Origin: Novosphingopyxis sp965218915
GTDB taxonomy: Bacteria; Pseudomonadota; Alphaproteobacteria; Sphingomonadales; Sphingomonadaceae
Length of the DNA stretch: 64,000 bases
Reading direction: 5' to 3'
NCBI RefSeq assembly: GCF_965218915.1
Contig: NZ_OZ244708.1
Span: forward strand, 1,178,001-1,242,000
The translations under genes and the position numbers were made by a program. The notes under the pieces were generated by a model that did no database searches, was not told the origin of the DNA, and saw only the letters and a program-made list of their open reading frames with translations. Below are positions 32,863-41,447 of the stretch, piece by piece (the first letter of the stretch is position 1; each line of letters begins with the position of its first letter).

Positions 32863-35030
32863 TGGCCGAGAGCGATGCGAAATTCCGCCTTACCCCCAGC
32901 GTTCCCGATCCGCCGGAGGGCGCCCAGCGCTATATCAACCGCGAACTTAGCTGGCTGAAGTTCAACGAACGCGTGCTTGAAGAAGCGTGCAACGATAGTC
33001 ATCCCTTGCTCGAACGGCTGCGCTTCCTGTCGATCTCCGGAAGCAATCTGGACGAGTTCTTCATGGTCCGCGTGGCCGGGCTGGTGGGGCAGGTGGCGCA
33101 GGGCGTCGAACTGAGTTCGCCCGACGGCCTGACCCCCGCGCAGCAACTCGAGGCGATCTATGCCGAGAGCGACCGGCTGATGGAAAGCCAGCAGCAGGCA
33201 TGGGAATATCTGCGCGGCGCGCTGGAGGAGCAGGGGGTCGCTTTGGTTGCTCCCGATACGCTGGACCAGCGGGCGCGGACCTGGCTCGGCAAGCATTTCA
33301 ACGATCAGATTTTCCCGCTCCTGACGCCGCAGGCGCTTGATCCGGCACATCCTTTCCCGTTCATCCCCAATCTTGGGCTCAGCATCGTGCTGGATCTCAA
33401 GCGCAAGAAAGACGGCCGTGCGATCCGCGAGCTACTGATGCTGCCGTCGGCGCTGCCGCGCTTCCTGCGCATTCCAGACGCGAACGCGCGGTACGTCACG
33501 ATCGAGGACGCGGTCATGTCCTTCGCCGACCGGCTGTTTCCGGGCTATGAGCTGGCCGGATCGGGCACGTTCCGGATCGTGCGCGACAGCGATATCGAGG
33601 TGGAGGAAGAGGCCGAGGATCTGGTGCTCTATTTCAAGAGCGCGATCAAGCGGCGGCGCAAGGGGCAGGTGATCCGGCTCGAGCTCAACGACAGTTTGCC
33701 CGACGGCGTTTCCACCACAATCCGCGAGGATCTGCTGGTGGTCGGCTCGTCTCGCGCGCTCGTCCACGGCTTTATCGGCATCAGCGATCTGGCGATCCTG
33801 TGCGACGAGGACCGGCCGGACCTGAAATTCCCCGCCTTTACCCCACGTTTCCCCGAGCGTATCCGCGAATATGACGGCGACTGTTTCGCCGCCATCCAGG
33901 CCAAGGACATCGTCGTCCACCATCCCTATGAGAGCTTCGACGTGGTGGTCGCGATGATCGAGCAGGCGGCGGCGGACCCGGCCGTGGTGGCGATCAAGCT
34001 GGCGCTCTACCGTGCCGGACGCCAGTCGCGCATCATCCGCGCGCTGATCGACGCGGCCGAGGCGGGCAAGTCGGTCACCGCCGTGGTCGAGCTGAAGGCC
34101 CGCTTCGACGAGGAGCAGAACCTGATGTGGGCGAGCGCGCTGGAACGCGCCGGCGTGCAGGTGGTCTACGGCTTTATCGAATGGAAGACCCACGCCAAGG
34201 TGACCATGATCGTGCGCAAGGAGGAGAGCGGATACCGCACCTACTGCCATTACGGGACCGGCAATTATCATCCCGTCACCGCCAAAATCTATACCGATCT
34301 CAGCTATTTCACCGCCGATCCGCAGGCCGGCCACGATGCCGCGCAGCTGTTCAACTACATCACCGGCTATGTCGAGCCGGGCGAGCTTTCGCGCATCTCG
34401 ATCTCGCCGGTCGCCCTGCGCCAGGACTTGCTGTCGCTAATCGATGTCGAGATGGCCAATGCCAAGGCCGGCAAGCCTGCGGCGATCTGGGCCAAGATGA
34501 ATTCGCTGGTCGATCCGGACATGATCGACAAGCTGTACGAGGCGAGCGGGGCCGGGGTCGAGATCGACCTGATCATTCGCGGAATATGCTGCCTCCGCCC
34601 GGGCATTGAGGGCCTGTCCGGGAATATCCGCGTGCGATCGATCGTGGGGCGTTTTCTGGAGCATAGCCGTATTTGGGCGTTCGCCAATGGCCGCGAACTG
34701 CCCAATGATGGCGCGAAGCTGTTCATCAGTTCGGCCGACTGGATGCCGCGCAATCTCGACCGGCGCGTGGAATATATGATGCCAATCACCAACCCGACCG
34801 TGCACGACCAGGTTCTCGATCAGGTGATGCTCGCCAATCTGATCGACAACGAACAGAGCTGGTGGATGGACGGAGAGGGCGATTATCACCGCATCCAACC
34901 CGAGGGTAAGCGCTTCAACCTGCATCAATATTTCATGACCAACCCGTCCTTGTCCGGCCGCGGCAAGGCGCTCAAGAAATCCAAGTCGGTGCCGAAATTG
35001 CGGCTGACGCGCCCACGCCGGAAGAAATGA
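32862..35030 (+). CDS. ppk1: Polyphosphate kinase 1
   Basis: 722 residues. Reversibly polymerises the gamma-phosphate of ATP into polyphosphate. N domain YINRELSWLKFNERVLEEA, DEFFMVRVAGL; the two phospholipase-D-like C domains contain KLALYRAGRQSRIIRALIDA, the phosphohistidine segment YCHYGTGNYHPVTAKIYTD, FNYITGYVEP and FISSADWMPRNLDRRVEYM. Length and motifs are complete. Coupled to hdaA and followed at 10 bases by ppx. Confidence 0.97.
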   Translation: MAESDAKFRLTPSVPDPPEGAQRYINRELSWLKFNERVLEEACNDSHPLLERLRFLSISGSNLDEFFMVRVAGLVGQVAQGVELSSPDGLTPAQQLEAIYAESDRLMESQQQAWEYLRGALEEQGVALVAPDTLDQRARTWLGKHFNDQIFPLLTPQALDPAHPFPFIPNLGLSIVLDLKRKKDGRAIRELLMLPSALPRFLRIPDANARYVTIEDAVMSFADRLFPGYELAGSGTFRIVRDSDIEVEEEAEDLVLYFKSAIKRRRKGQVIRLELNDSLPDGVSTTIREDLLVVGSSRALVHGFIGISDLAILCDEDRPDLKFPAFTPRFPERIREYDGDCFAAIQAKDIVVHHPYESFDVVVAMIEQAAADPAVVAIKLALYRAGRQSRIIRALIDAAEAGKSVTAVVELKARFDEEQNLMWASALERAGVQVVYGFIEWKTHAKVTMIVRKEESGYRTYCHYGTGNYHPVTAKIYTDLSYFTADPQAGHDAAQLFNYITGYVEPGELSRISISPVALRQDLLSLIDVEMANAKAGKPAAIWAKMNSLVDPDMIDKLYEASGAGVEIDLIIRGICCLRPGIEGLSGNIRVRSIVGRFLEHSRIWAFANGRELPNDGAKLFISSADWMPRNLDRRVEYMMPITNPTVHDQVLDQVMLANLIDNEQSWWMDGEGDYHRIQPEGKRFNLHQYFMTNPSLSGRGKALKKSKSVPKLRLTRPRRKK

Positions 35031-35040
35031 CCGCCGCGTG

Positions 35041-36549
35041 ATGTTCAAGAAGATGTTCAGGGGGGCAGAAGCCATCGCGGTGGCTGCAGATTCACCGCCG
35101 AGCATACGGTCGGCGGTCGTCGACATCGGTTCGAACTCGGTGCGGCTGGTGGTGCATCAGGGCCACCCGCGCGCGCCGTCGATGATCTTCAACGAAAAGG
35201 TGATGGCGGGGCTGGGGTCGGAGCTTAGCGAAACCGGGCGGATCGGAGACGAGGCCGCCGAGCGGGCGCTGCGTGCGCTTTCGCGCTTCCGCTGGCTGTG
35301 CGAGGCCTTTGCGGTCGAGCAGGTCGAGGCGATCGCCACCGCCGCGGTGCGTGATGCCGGGAATGGCGACGAATTCCTGAAAAGTGCGCGCGCGCGCGGT
35401 TTCGATCCGCGCGTGCTGAGCGGCGAGGAGGAGGCCTATTTCGCCGGCATGGGCGTGCTCGCGGCCTTTCCCGGCGCCAGGGGCTGGGTCGGCGATCTGG
35501 GCGGCGGGAGTCTGGAGATCGCACGGCTCGGCAAGAACATGGTCAAGCAGGGCGTATCGCTGCCGCTCGGCGTATTGCGGGCCAAGCCGATCCTGGACAA
35601 GGGTTCGGGCGCGCTCGCCAAGCGCTTTGCCAAATATCTCGATCGCAGTGGCCTGGAAATCCAGGACAAACCGCAGCCGCTCTACCTAGTCGGCGGCAGC
35701 TGGCGCTCGCTCGCGCGGATCGATATGGACGCGGGCGATTGGCCGCTGCAAGTGGTGCATCATTACGAGATTTCGCCCGGCCGCGCAGTCAAACTCGCCG
35801 ACAAGGTGGCGGCGATGGACGAGGCCGCCATCGCGGCCACGCCCGGCATCGGATCGAGCCGCGTCGCCTATATGCGCGAGGCGAGCCGCCTGCTCGCGCT
35901 GATGACCGAGCGGCTGAAACCCAGCTGCGTGCTGATTTCGGGCTACGGCGTGCGCGAGGGCATTCATTTCGATGCGCTGGCGCCGGAGATGCGCAGTGTC
36001 GATCCGCTGCTGGCGGGCACGCAGGACATGGGCGAGGCCGAGGGGCGCTTTCCGGTGCACGGGCGGCTCGTCGACGACTGGATCGCGCCGCTGTTCGCGG
36101 ACGACGGCGCCGAGTGGCAGCGCCTGCGCCGCGCGGCCTGCAATCTGGGCGATGTCGCCTGGCGCGCCAACCCCGATTTCCGGGCCGAGCGTGGGCTGGA
36201 AGCGGGCCTGCACGGCAACTGGGTCGGCATCGACGGCGCGGGCCGCGAGATGCTGGGGCAGGCGCTCTACACCAGCTTCGGCGGCGGCACCTCGGCCTTT
36301 CCCGGCGGCGGCGCGCTGGCCGGCGACAAGGCCATGCACCGCGCAGTCGCCTGGGGTTTGGCCATGCGTTTGGCCCAACGGATCAGCGGCGGGTTGGCCG
36401 AGCCGCTCGAGGAAAGCCGCTTGTCGGTCGACAAGGACAGGCTGGTGCTAACCGCCGACGCCGACGCGCTGCTGTCCGAGACGGTAGAAAAGCGGCTGGG
36501 CCAGCTGGCAAGCTATATGGGTCTGGAGGCGAAGGCGGTGGGAGGCTGA
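35041..36549 (+). CDS. ppx: Exopolyphosphatase / guanosine-pentaphosphate phosphatase
   Basis: About 502 residues of the Ppx/GppA family, which removes terminal phosphates from polyphosphate and may convert pppGpp to ppGpp. ASKHA motifs: AVVDIGSNSVRLVVHQG, AVRDAGNGDEFL, VLSGEEEAYFAGMGVL and GDLGGGSLEIARLG; a C-terminal HD-like helical region follows. Start: ATG at 35041, though GTG at 35038 directly before it is possible. The ppk1-ppx pair makes and degrades polyphosphate. Confidence 0.93.
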   Translation: MFKKMFRGAEAIAVAADSPPSIRSAVVDIGSNSVRLVVHQGHPRAPSMIFNEKVMAGLGSELSETGRIGDEAAERALRALSRFRWLCEAFAVEQVEAIATAAVRDAGNGDEFLKSARARGFDPRVLSGEEEAYFAGMGVLAAFPGARGWVGDLGGGSLEIARLGKNMVKQGVSLPLGVLRAKPILDKGSGALAKRFAKYLDRSGLEIQDKPQPLYLVGGSWRSLARIDMDAGDWPLQVVHHYEISPGRAVKLADKVAAMDEAAIAATPGIGSSRVAYMREASRLLALMTERLKPSCVLISGYGVREGIHFDALAPEMRSVDPLLAGTQDMGEAEGRFPVHGRLVDDWIAPLFADDGAEWQRLRRAACNLGDVAWRANPDFRAERGLEAGLHGNWVGIDGAGREMLGQALYTSFGGGTSAFPGGGALAGDKAMHRAVAWGLAMRLAQRISGGLAEPLEESRLSVDKDRLVLTADADALLSETVEKRLGQLASYMGLEAKAVGG

Positions 36550-36568
36550 GGCTGCGGCCGCCCCCTTA

Positions 36569-36640
36569 CCGTCAGCCCTGAGCCTGTCGAAGGGCGTTTC
36601 TCAGACGAGAGCCGTGCTTCGACAGGCTCAGCACTTACGG
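36569..36640. repeat. Palindromic element between convergent ppx and the I78 gene
   Basis: CAGCCCTGAGCCTGTCGAAG pairs with CTTCGACAGGCTCAGCACTT across a short loop, giving a long stem; same family as 58074-58144 and 61474-61560. A likely bidirectional terminator. Confidence 0.75.
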
Positions 36641-36664
36641 TTTTATACAGGCGATAAATACGCA

Positions 36665-36994
36665 TCACTCGCAGGTGATGCGCTCCACCTTGTAATCCGC
36701 GTCATAATAGATGTTGAGCCGGTCCTCGCGGAAATCCATGGTCACCGCGCTGTCCGGCGCGATCCAGCGCAGGCTCCGCGCGCCGGTCAGCGCCAGCGCG
36801 CGTTTGCCGAGCGGCTGCGAAGGCGTCTGGCCGATCAGTTCGGCCGCCGCGTCCGCCTCGCAACCGAATCCGCCGGCCTCGTCCATCTGCACTTCGCTGG
36901 TGAGGTCCCCGGGCAGACGGGCATTGTTTTGCGGCTTCACGGCGCAGGCTCCCAGCAGACAGGTGGCGGCGAGAAGCAGCGTCATCTTGGTCAC
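36665..36994 (-). CDS. I78-family peptidase-inhibitor-like lipoprotein
   Basis: 109 residues. Lipoprotein signal LLLAATCLLGAC with the lipid-bearing Cys, then an I78 domain (potato-inhibitor-like fold): FGCEADAAAELIGQ, SLRWIAPDSAVTMDFREDRL and NIYYDADYKVERITC, with two cysteines that could form a disulfide. The family contains inhibitors of serine peptidases; target unknown. GTG at 36994 overlaps the rnd stop (GTGA) and is preferred; ATG at 36985 would remove three residues. Translationally coupled to rnd. Confidence 0.78.
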   Translation of the reverse strand: MTKMTLLLAATCLLGACAVKPQNNARLPGDLTSEVQMDEAGGFGCEADAAAELIGQTPSQPLGKRALALTGARSLRWIAPDSAVTMDFREDRLNIYYDADYKVERITCE

Positions 36995-38163
36995 GCTATC
37001 TCTCCGGTGCGGGTCATCGTCAGCTTTCCGTCGGTAACCGCAAAGGCCAGCCGCCCCTCGACCAGATCGAGCGCGTCGCGGCCGAACTGGTCGAACCGCC
37101 AGCCCTCCAGCATCGGCATGTCCTCCCGCTCGCCAGCCGCCAGCCGCTCCAGATCGCTCGCCTTGGCGAGCAGGCGCGAGGCGACGTTGATCTCGCGCGA
37201 GCGGATTTTCAGCAGCAGCTTGAGCAGGTCCGCGACCAAGGCGCCGTCCTTGCCCGGGCCCTGCCGGTTCTTGCGATCGGGCAAGTCGTCCGACTCGAGC
37301 GGTGTGGATGCCTCCAGCGCCTTCATCATCCGTCGCCCGATATCGTTTCCGCTCCACGCGCCCGACAGTCCGCGTTTCTTGGCGAGCTCTTTTTGCTCAC
37401 GCGGCGGATGCCCGGCGATGTCGGCCAAGGTCTCGTCCTTCATGATCCGCCCGCGCGGCAGGTCCTTGTCCTGCGCCTCGCGCTCGCGCCAGGCGGCCAG
37501 CGCCTTCAGCCGGCCGAGCACGTCGGCCTTGCGCGACTGGATCTTTATGCGTTTCCAGCTCTCTTCGGGATCGTTGGCATAGTTCGCCGGGTCGGTCAGC
37601 CGCTCCATCTCACCGTTCAGCCAGGCGCCGCGACCCGTCTCCTTGAGCTGTTCCAGCATCATCGGGAATATCTCGGCCAGATGCGTCACGTCGCCGATCG
37701 CATAATCGATCTGGCGCCTGTCGAGCGGACGTCGGCTCCAGTCGGTAAAACGCGCGCCCTTGTCGAGTGTGTGGCCGAGCCATAGCGAAACGAGGTTCGA
37801 ATAGCCGATCTGCTCGCCCTGCCCCAGCGCCATCGCCGCGACCTGGCTGTCGAACATCGGATGCGGGGTGCCGCCCGCGTGATTATAGACGATTTCGACA
37901 TCCTGCCCGCCCGCGTGGAAGACCTTGAGCACCTCCTCGTTCTTCACCAGCAGGTCCCACAGCGGCGTGAGATCGATGCCGTCGGCCAGCGGATCGATCG
38001 CCGCGGCTTCCTTGTCATCGGCGATCTGCACCAGGCAGAGCAGCGGGTAATAGGTGTTCTCCCGCATGAACTCGGTGTCCACCGCGACGAAATCGGCTTC
38101 GGACAGACGCTCGCACAGTTCGGCAAGCGGGGCGGATTCGGTAATAAGGGGATGTATTTTCAT
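36991..38163 (-). CDS. rnd: Ribonuclease D
   Basis: 390-residue 3'-5' exoribonuclease acting in tRNA and stable-RNA maturation. DEDDy residues: VAVDTEFMRENTYYP, VFHAGGQDVEIVYNH, SNLVSLWLGHTLDKGARFTDWSRRP region and YAIGDVTHLAEIFP (Tyr and last Asp). An HRDC domain follows (about 205-290: RLKALAAWREREAQDKDLPR). Start: ATG at 38163. Single-gene promoter region upstream contains a 26-bp inverted repeat. Confidence 0.93.
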   Translation of the reverse strand: MKIHPLITESAPLAELCERLSEADFVAVDTEFMRENTYYPLLCLVQIADDKEAAAIDPLADGIDLTPLWDLLVKNEEVLKVFHAGGQDVEIVYNHAGGTPHPMFDSQVAAMALGQGEQIGYSNLVSLWLGHTLDKGARFTDWSRRPLDRRQIDYAIGDVTHLAEIFPMMLEQLKETGRGAWLNGEMERLTDPANYANDPEESWKRIKIQSRKADVLGRLKALAAWREREAQDKDLPRGRIMKDETLADIAGHPPREQKELAKKRGLSGAWSGNDIGRRMMKALEASTPLESDDLPDRKNRQGPGKDGALVADLLKLLLKIRSREINVASRLLAKASDLERLAAGEREDMPMLEGWRFDQFGRDALDLVEGRLAFAVTDGKLTMTRTGEIA

Positions 38164-38239
38164 GTGGCGCGCAGGCTTACACGGGTTGTTGGGAGGTGCC
38201 TAGGGGTTGGAATGAACGGCTGGACAAGTTCGTTCTTTC

Positions 38240-38309
38240 CGTTCCCCGGCGAAGGCCGGGGTCCATCAGGTGAGGTTCGATGCTGGACCCCGGCCTTCGC
38301 CGGGGAACG
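38240..38309. repeat. 26-bp perfect inverted repeat between rnd and aspS
   Basis: Arms at 38240-38265 and 38284-38309 (beginning CGTTCCCCGGCGAAGGCCGG and ending the complementary sequence) are exact reverse complements around 18 bases. Here it lies between two divergent genes, so termination is not its obvious role. Confidence 0.9.
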
Positions 38310-38390
38310 AGACTTGACAATAGCGCATAGCCCCTGTGTTAGCCGCGCATACTAGCCGATACATATTCCCGCCAACCGAAGTGACCCGCC

Positions 38391-40208
38391 ATGCACGCCT
38401 ATCGCACCCATAACTGCTCGCAGCTCCGCGCCTCCGACGTCGGCGAGACCGTCCGCCTGTCCGGTTGGGTGCATCGCAAGCGCGATCATGGCGGGGTGCT
38501 GTTCGTGGACTTGCGCGATCATTACGGCATGACCCAGATCGTGGTCGACGAGGACAGCCCCGCGCTGGACGTGCTGGACCGGCTGCGCGTGGAAAGCGTC
38601 GTCACCATCGACGGCGAGGTGAAGGCGCGGGCAGACGGCACCGTAAACGACAATCTGCCGACCGGCGAAATCGAGGTTTATGCGCGTTCCGTCACGGTCC
38701 AGTCGATGGCGAACGAGCTGCCGCTGCCGGTGGCGGGCGAGCAGGATTACCCCGAGGACATCCGCCTAAAATACCGTTTCGTCGATCTGCGGCGCGAGAC
38801 GATGCACGCCAACATCATGTTGCGAAGCCGGGTGATCTCCAGCTTGCGCCGCCGGATGCAGGATCAGGGGTTCACCGAGTTCCAGACGCCGATCCTGGGC
38901 GCTTCCAGCCCCGAGGGCGCGCGCGACTATCTGGTGCCCAGCCGCCTGCATCCCGGCCGCTTCTACGCGCTGCCGCAGGCCCCGCAGATGTTCAAGCAGC
39001 TGCTGATGGTGGCGGGTTTCGACCGCTATTTCCAGATCGCCCCCTGTTTCCGCGACGAGGACCTGCGCGCCGATCGCAGCCCGGAATTCTACCAGCTCGA
39101 TTTCGAGATGAGCTTCGTGACGCAGGAAGACGTGTTTCAGGCGCTGGAACCGGTGCTCGCGGGCGTGTTCGAGGAGTTTTCGGGCGGCAAGAGCGTGACG
39201 CCCGCCGGCCAGTTCCCGCGCATCCCCTATGCCGAGGCGATGCTGAAATACGGCAGCGACAAGCCCGATCTGCGCAATCCGCTGATCATCGGCGACGTGA
39301 CGGGCCATTTCGAGACGTCCGGCTTCGGGCTGTTCGAAAAGATCGTCGGCGGGGGCGGGCGTGTGCGCGTAATCCCCGCGCCGGACACGCATGAGAAGAG
39401 CCGCAAATTCTTCGACGATATGAACGACTGGGCGCGGCGCGAAGGCTTTGCGGGGCTCGGCTACGTAACGCGCAAGGGCGGCGAATTTGGCGGGCCGATC
39501 GCCAAGAACCACGGCGCCGAAAAGATGGCCAAGCTCTATGACGAGCTGGGACTGGGCGAAAATGACGGCCTGTTCTTCGCGGCGGGCAAGGAACAGGAAG
39601 CCGCCAAGCTGGCCGGCGCCGCGCGCGCCCGCGTGGGCGAGGAGCTGGAGCTGATCGAGCAGGGCTGTTTCAAGTTCTGCTGGATCGTCGATTTCCCGAT
39701 GTTCGAATATGACGAGGAGCGGAAACGGATCGATTTCAGCCACAACCCCTTCTCGATGCCGCAGGGCGAGATGGAGGCGCTGGAGAGCAAGGACCCGCTG
39801 GATATCCTGGCGTGGCAGTACGACATCGTCTGCAACGGTTACGAGCTGAGCTCGGGCGCGATCCGGAACCACCGGCCGGATATCATGTACAAGGCGTTCG
39901 AGCTGGCGGGCTATAGCAAGGCCGATGTCGACGCGAACTTCTCCGGCATGATCGAGGCGTTCAAGCTGGGCGCGCCGCCGCATGGCGGCTCCGCGCCGGG
40001 AATCGACCGCATCGTCATGCTGCTGGCGAACGAGCCCAATATCCGCGAGGTCATCGCCTTCCCGCTCAACCAGCGCGCGCAGGACCTGATGATGGGCGCG
40101 CCGTCGGCGGTCAGCCCGCGCCAGCTGCGCGACGTGCACCTCCGGCTGGTCGAGCAGCCCAAGGCCGCGCCGGGCGAACAGGTCCGGACCGATATCATCG
40201 GGGACTGA
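38391..40208 (+). CDS. aspS: Aspartyl-tRNA synthetase
   Basis: 605 residues, class II synthetase of bacterial type. OB-fold anticodon domain (TVRLSGWVHRKRDHGGVLFV), motif 1 region (LRSRVISSLRRRMQDQGFTE), motif 2 FRDEDLRADRSPEFYQLDFE, the GAD insertion (about 290-410, YVTRKGGEFGGPIAKN) and motif 3 GGSAPGIDRIVMLL. In Alphaproteobacteria the enzyme is generally non-discriminating and can also charge tRNA-Asn; not decided here. Confidence 0.96.
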   Translation: MHAYRTHNCSQLRASDVGETVRLSGWVHRKRDHGGVLFVDLRDHYGMTQIVVDEDSPALDVLDRLRVESVVTIDGEVKARADGTVNDNLPTGEIEVYARSVTVQSMANELPLPVAGEQDYPEDIRLKYRFVDLRRETMHANIMLRSRVISSLRRRMQDQGFTEFQTPILGASSPEGARDYLVPSRLHPGRFYALPQAPQMFKQLLMVAGFDRYFQIAPCFRDEDLRADRSPEFYQLDFEMSFVTQEDVFQALEPVLAGVFEEFSGGKSVTPAGQFPRIPYAEAMLKYGSDKPDLRNPLIIGDVTGHFETSGFGLFEKIVGGGGRVRVIPAPDTHEKSRKFFDDMNDWARREGFAGLGYVTRKGGEFGGPIAKNHGAEKMAKLYDELGLGENDGLFFAAGKEQEAAKLAGAARARVGEELELIEQGCFKFCWIVDFPMFEYDEERKRIDFSHNPFSMPQGEMEALESKDPLDILAWQYDIVCNGYELSSGAIRNHRPDIMYKAFELAGYSKADVDANFSGMIEAFKLGAPPHGGSAPGIDRIVMLLANEPNIREVIAFPLNQRAQDLMMGAPSAVSPRQLRDVHLRLVEQPKAAPGEQVRTDIIGD

Positions 40209-40330
40209 CCGCTGGCATGGCGGCGCAAACTTCCGCCGTTCAGAAAAAGCACAACCCGCATGAACAATCTTGACTTGCCCGGTTTTTGGGCGATGGATCG
40301 CGCAATCGAGGGAAACAGGGAGACTTCGGA

Positions 40331-41254
40331 ATGGGAAGGAAAAGTCTTTTGGCCGCCGCGCTGTTCTGCGCGATCGGTGCATCCGTTCAGGCCGAAACGC
40401 TGCCGATCGATTATATCGTGCCCGCCTCCAGCGATGGCGCGGCATCGGTGCACCGAATCGCGGTCGAACGGTTCGACGGCAAGGCCTCGGGCGCTTTGCG
40501 CGACAAGATCACCGATCATCTGCGCGAGGCGACCTTCGGGCCCGACCCGTGGTTCGCCGTGGTGCCCGAAGGCTTCGCCTCCGACGCCGACTCGATCATG
40601 ACCGGCAATACGGACCTGCGGGTCGATGCCAGGGAGACGACGCCGAAGACCGTTCGCCGCTGCGCCGAAAAGGACGACAAGGGCAAATGCATCAAGGAGT
40701 CCGAGCGCAAGATTCCCTGCAACAACCTGGTCGTCACCGTGACGCCGGCCGTAAAGCTGATCGATCACGACGGTCGGGAAATCTATCGCAATGCGAATGC
40801 GGTCACCGAGTCGAAACGCTTCTGCGAGGATGAAAGCAGACCGTCGACCGAGCCGATGATCGCGCGGCTGACCGATCAGATCGCGTCGCGTATCGCCGCG
40901 GACCTGGTGCCGTCCGAACGGCGCGCCGATATACGCGTCCTGGAAAGCCGCAAGGGCCTTTCGAAGGCGGATGCCGAGATGTTCAAGAACGCGGTGAAGC
41001 TGACCAAATCGGATGCCCCCGGCGCCTGCGAGAAGTTCGCCATGCTGGCCGAAGCCAATCCGTCGCACGCGCCCTCGGTGTTCAATATCGGACTATGCTC
41101 GGAGATGACGGGCAAAACGGACAGCGCGCGCTATGAATATGAGCGGGCGCTGCAGCTCGATGGGGGCGGTGACTATGCAAGGGAGGCGATCGCCCGTCTG
41201 AACGGGAATGCGCGGGCCGACCGGCAGATCGCCGTCCACTATGGCGACGAGTGA
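40331..41254 (+). CDS. Secreted protein of unknown function with a TPR-like C-terminus
   Basis: 307 residues, not assigned to a named family. Signal peptide (GRKSLLAAALFCAIGASVQA). The middle has eight cysteines or fewer in a basic segment (RRCAEKDDKGKCIKESERKI then PCNN), suggesting disulfides in the periplasm. The C-terminal part (about 215-285) has a helix-pair pattern like tetratricopeptide repeats: MFKNAVKLTKSD, CEKFAMLAEANPSHAPSVFN, ARYEYERALQLDG. Start: ATG at 40331, with AGGGAG about 9 bases upstream. Located 122 bases after aspS; probably own promoter. Confidence 0.72.
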   Translation: MGRKSLLAAALFCAIGASVQAETLPIDYIVPASSDGAASVHRIAVERFDGKASGALRDKITDHLREATFGPDPWFAVVPEGFASDADSIMTGNTDLRVDARETTPKTVRRCAEKDDKGKCIKESERKIPCNNLVVTVTPAVKLIDHDGREIYRNANAVTESKRFCEDESRPSTEPMIARLTDQIASRIAADLVPSERRADIRVLESRKGLSKADAEMFKNAVKLTKSDAPGACEKFAMLAEANPSHAPSVFNIGLCSEMTGKTDSARYEYERALQLDGGGDYAREAIARLNGNARADRQIAVHYGDE

Positions 41255-41299
41255 CCGGCGCCGACCGCGCCCGGGATGAACCCGGACGGGCGGCGGTGC

Positions 41300-41317
41300 G
41301 GACCGTCGTCCTTTTTT
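41300..41317 (+). terminator. Possible intrinsic terminator after the secreted-protein gene
   Basis: GGAC-CGTC-GTCC followed by six T. The stem is only 4 bp, though a larger GC-rich hairpin lies just upstream (CCCGGGATGAACCCGGACGG). Confidence 0.38.
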
Positions 41318-41369
41318 GGGTCGCTAGCCGGCAGGCTGTTTTTAAGGACCGGGGTTTAGGCTAGCCCCG

Positions 41370-41387
41370 ATCGCAAATGCGATCGAG
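41370..41387. promoter_or_regulatory. Palindrome upstream of ppk2
   Basis: CGATCGCAAATGCGATCG has 8-base complementary arms around AA. The short centre fits a protein-binding dyad better than an RNA hairpin; it lies 60 bases before the ppk2 start. Function is inferred only. Confidence 0.3.
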
Positions 41388-41447
41388 CCTGCCGCGCGGC
41401 GCCGACCTTGGCGAGTTGCACCGGTGTTAGGAGAGAAAGAGGCGGCC

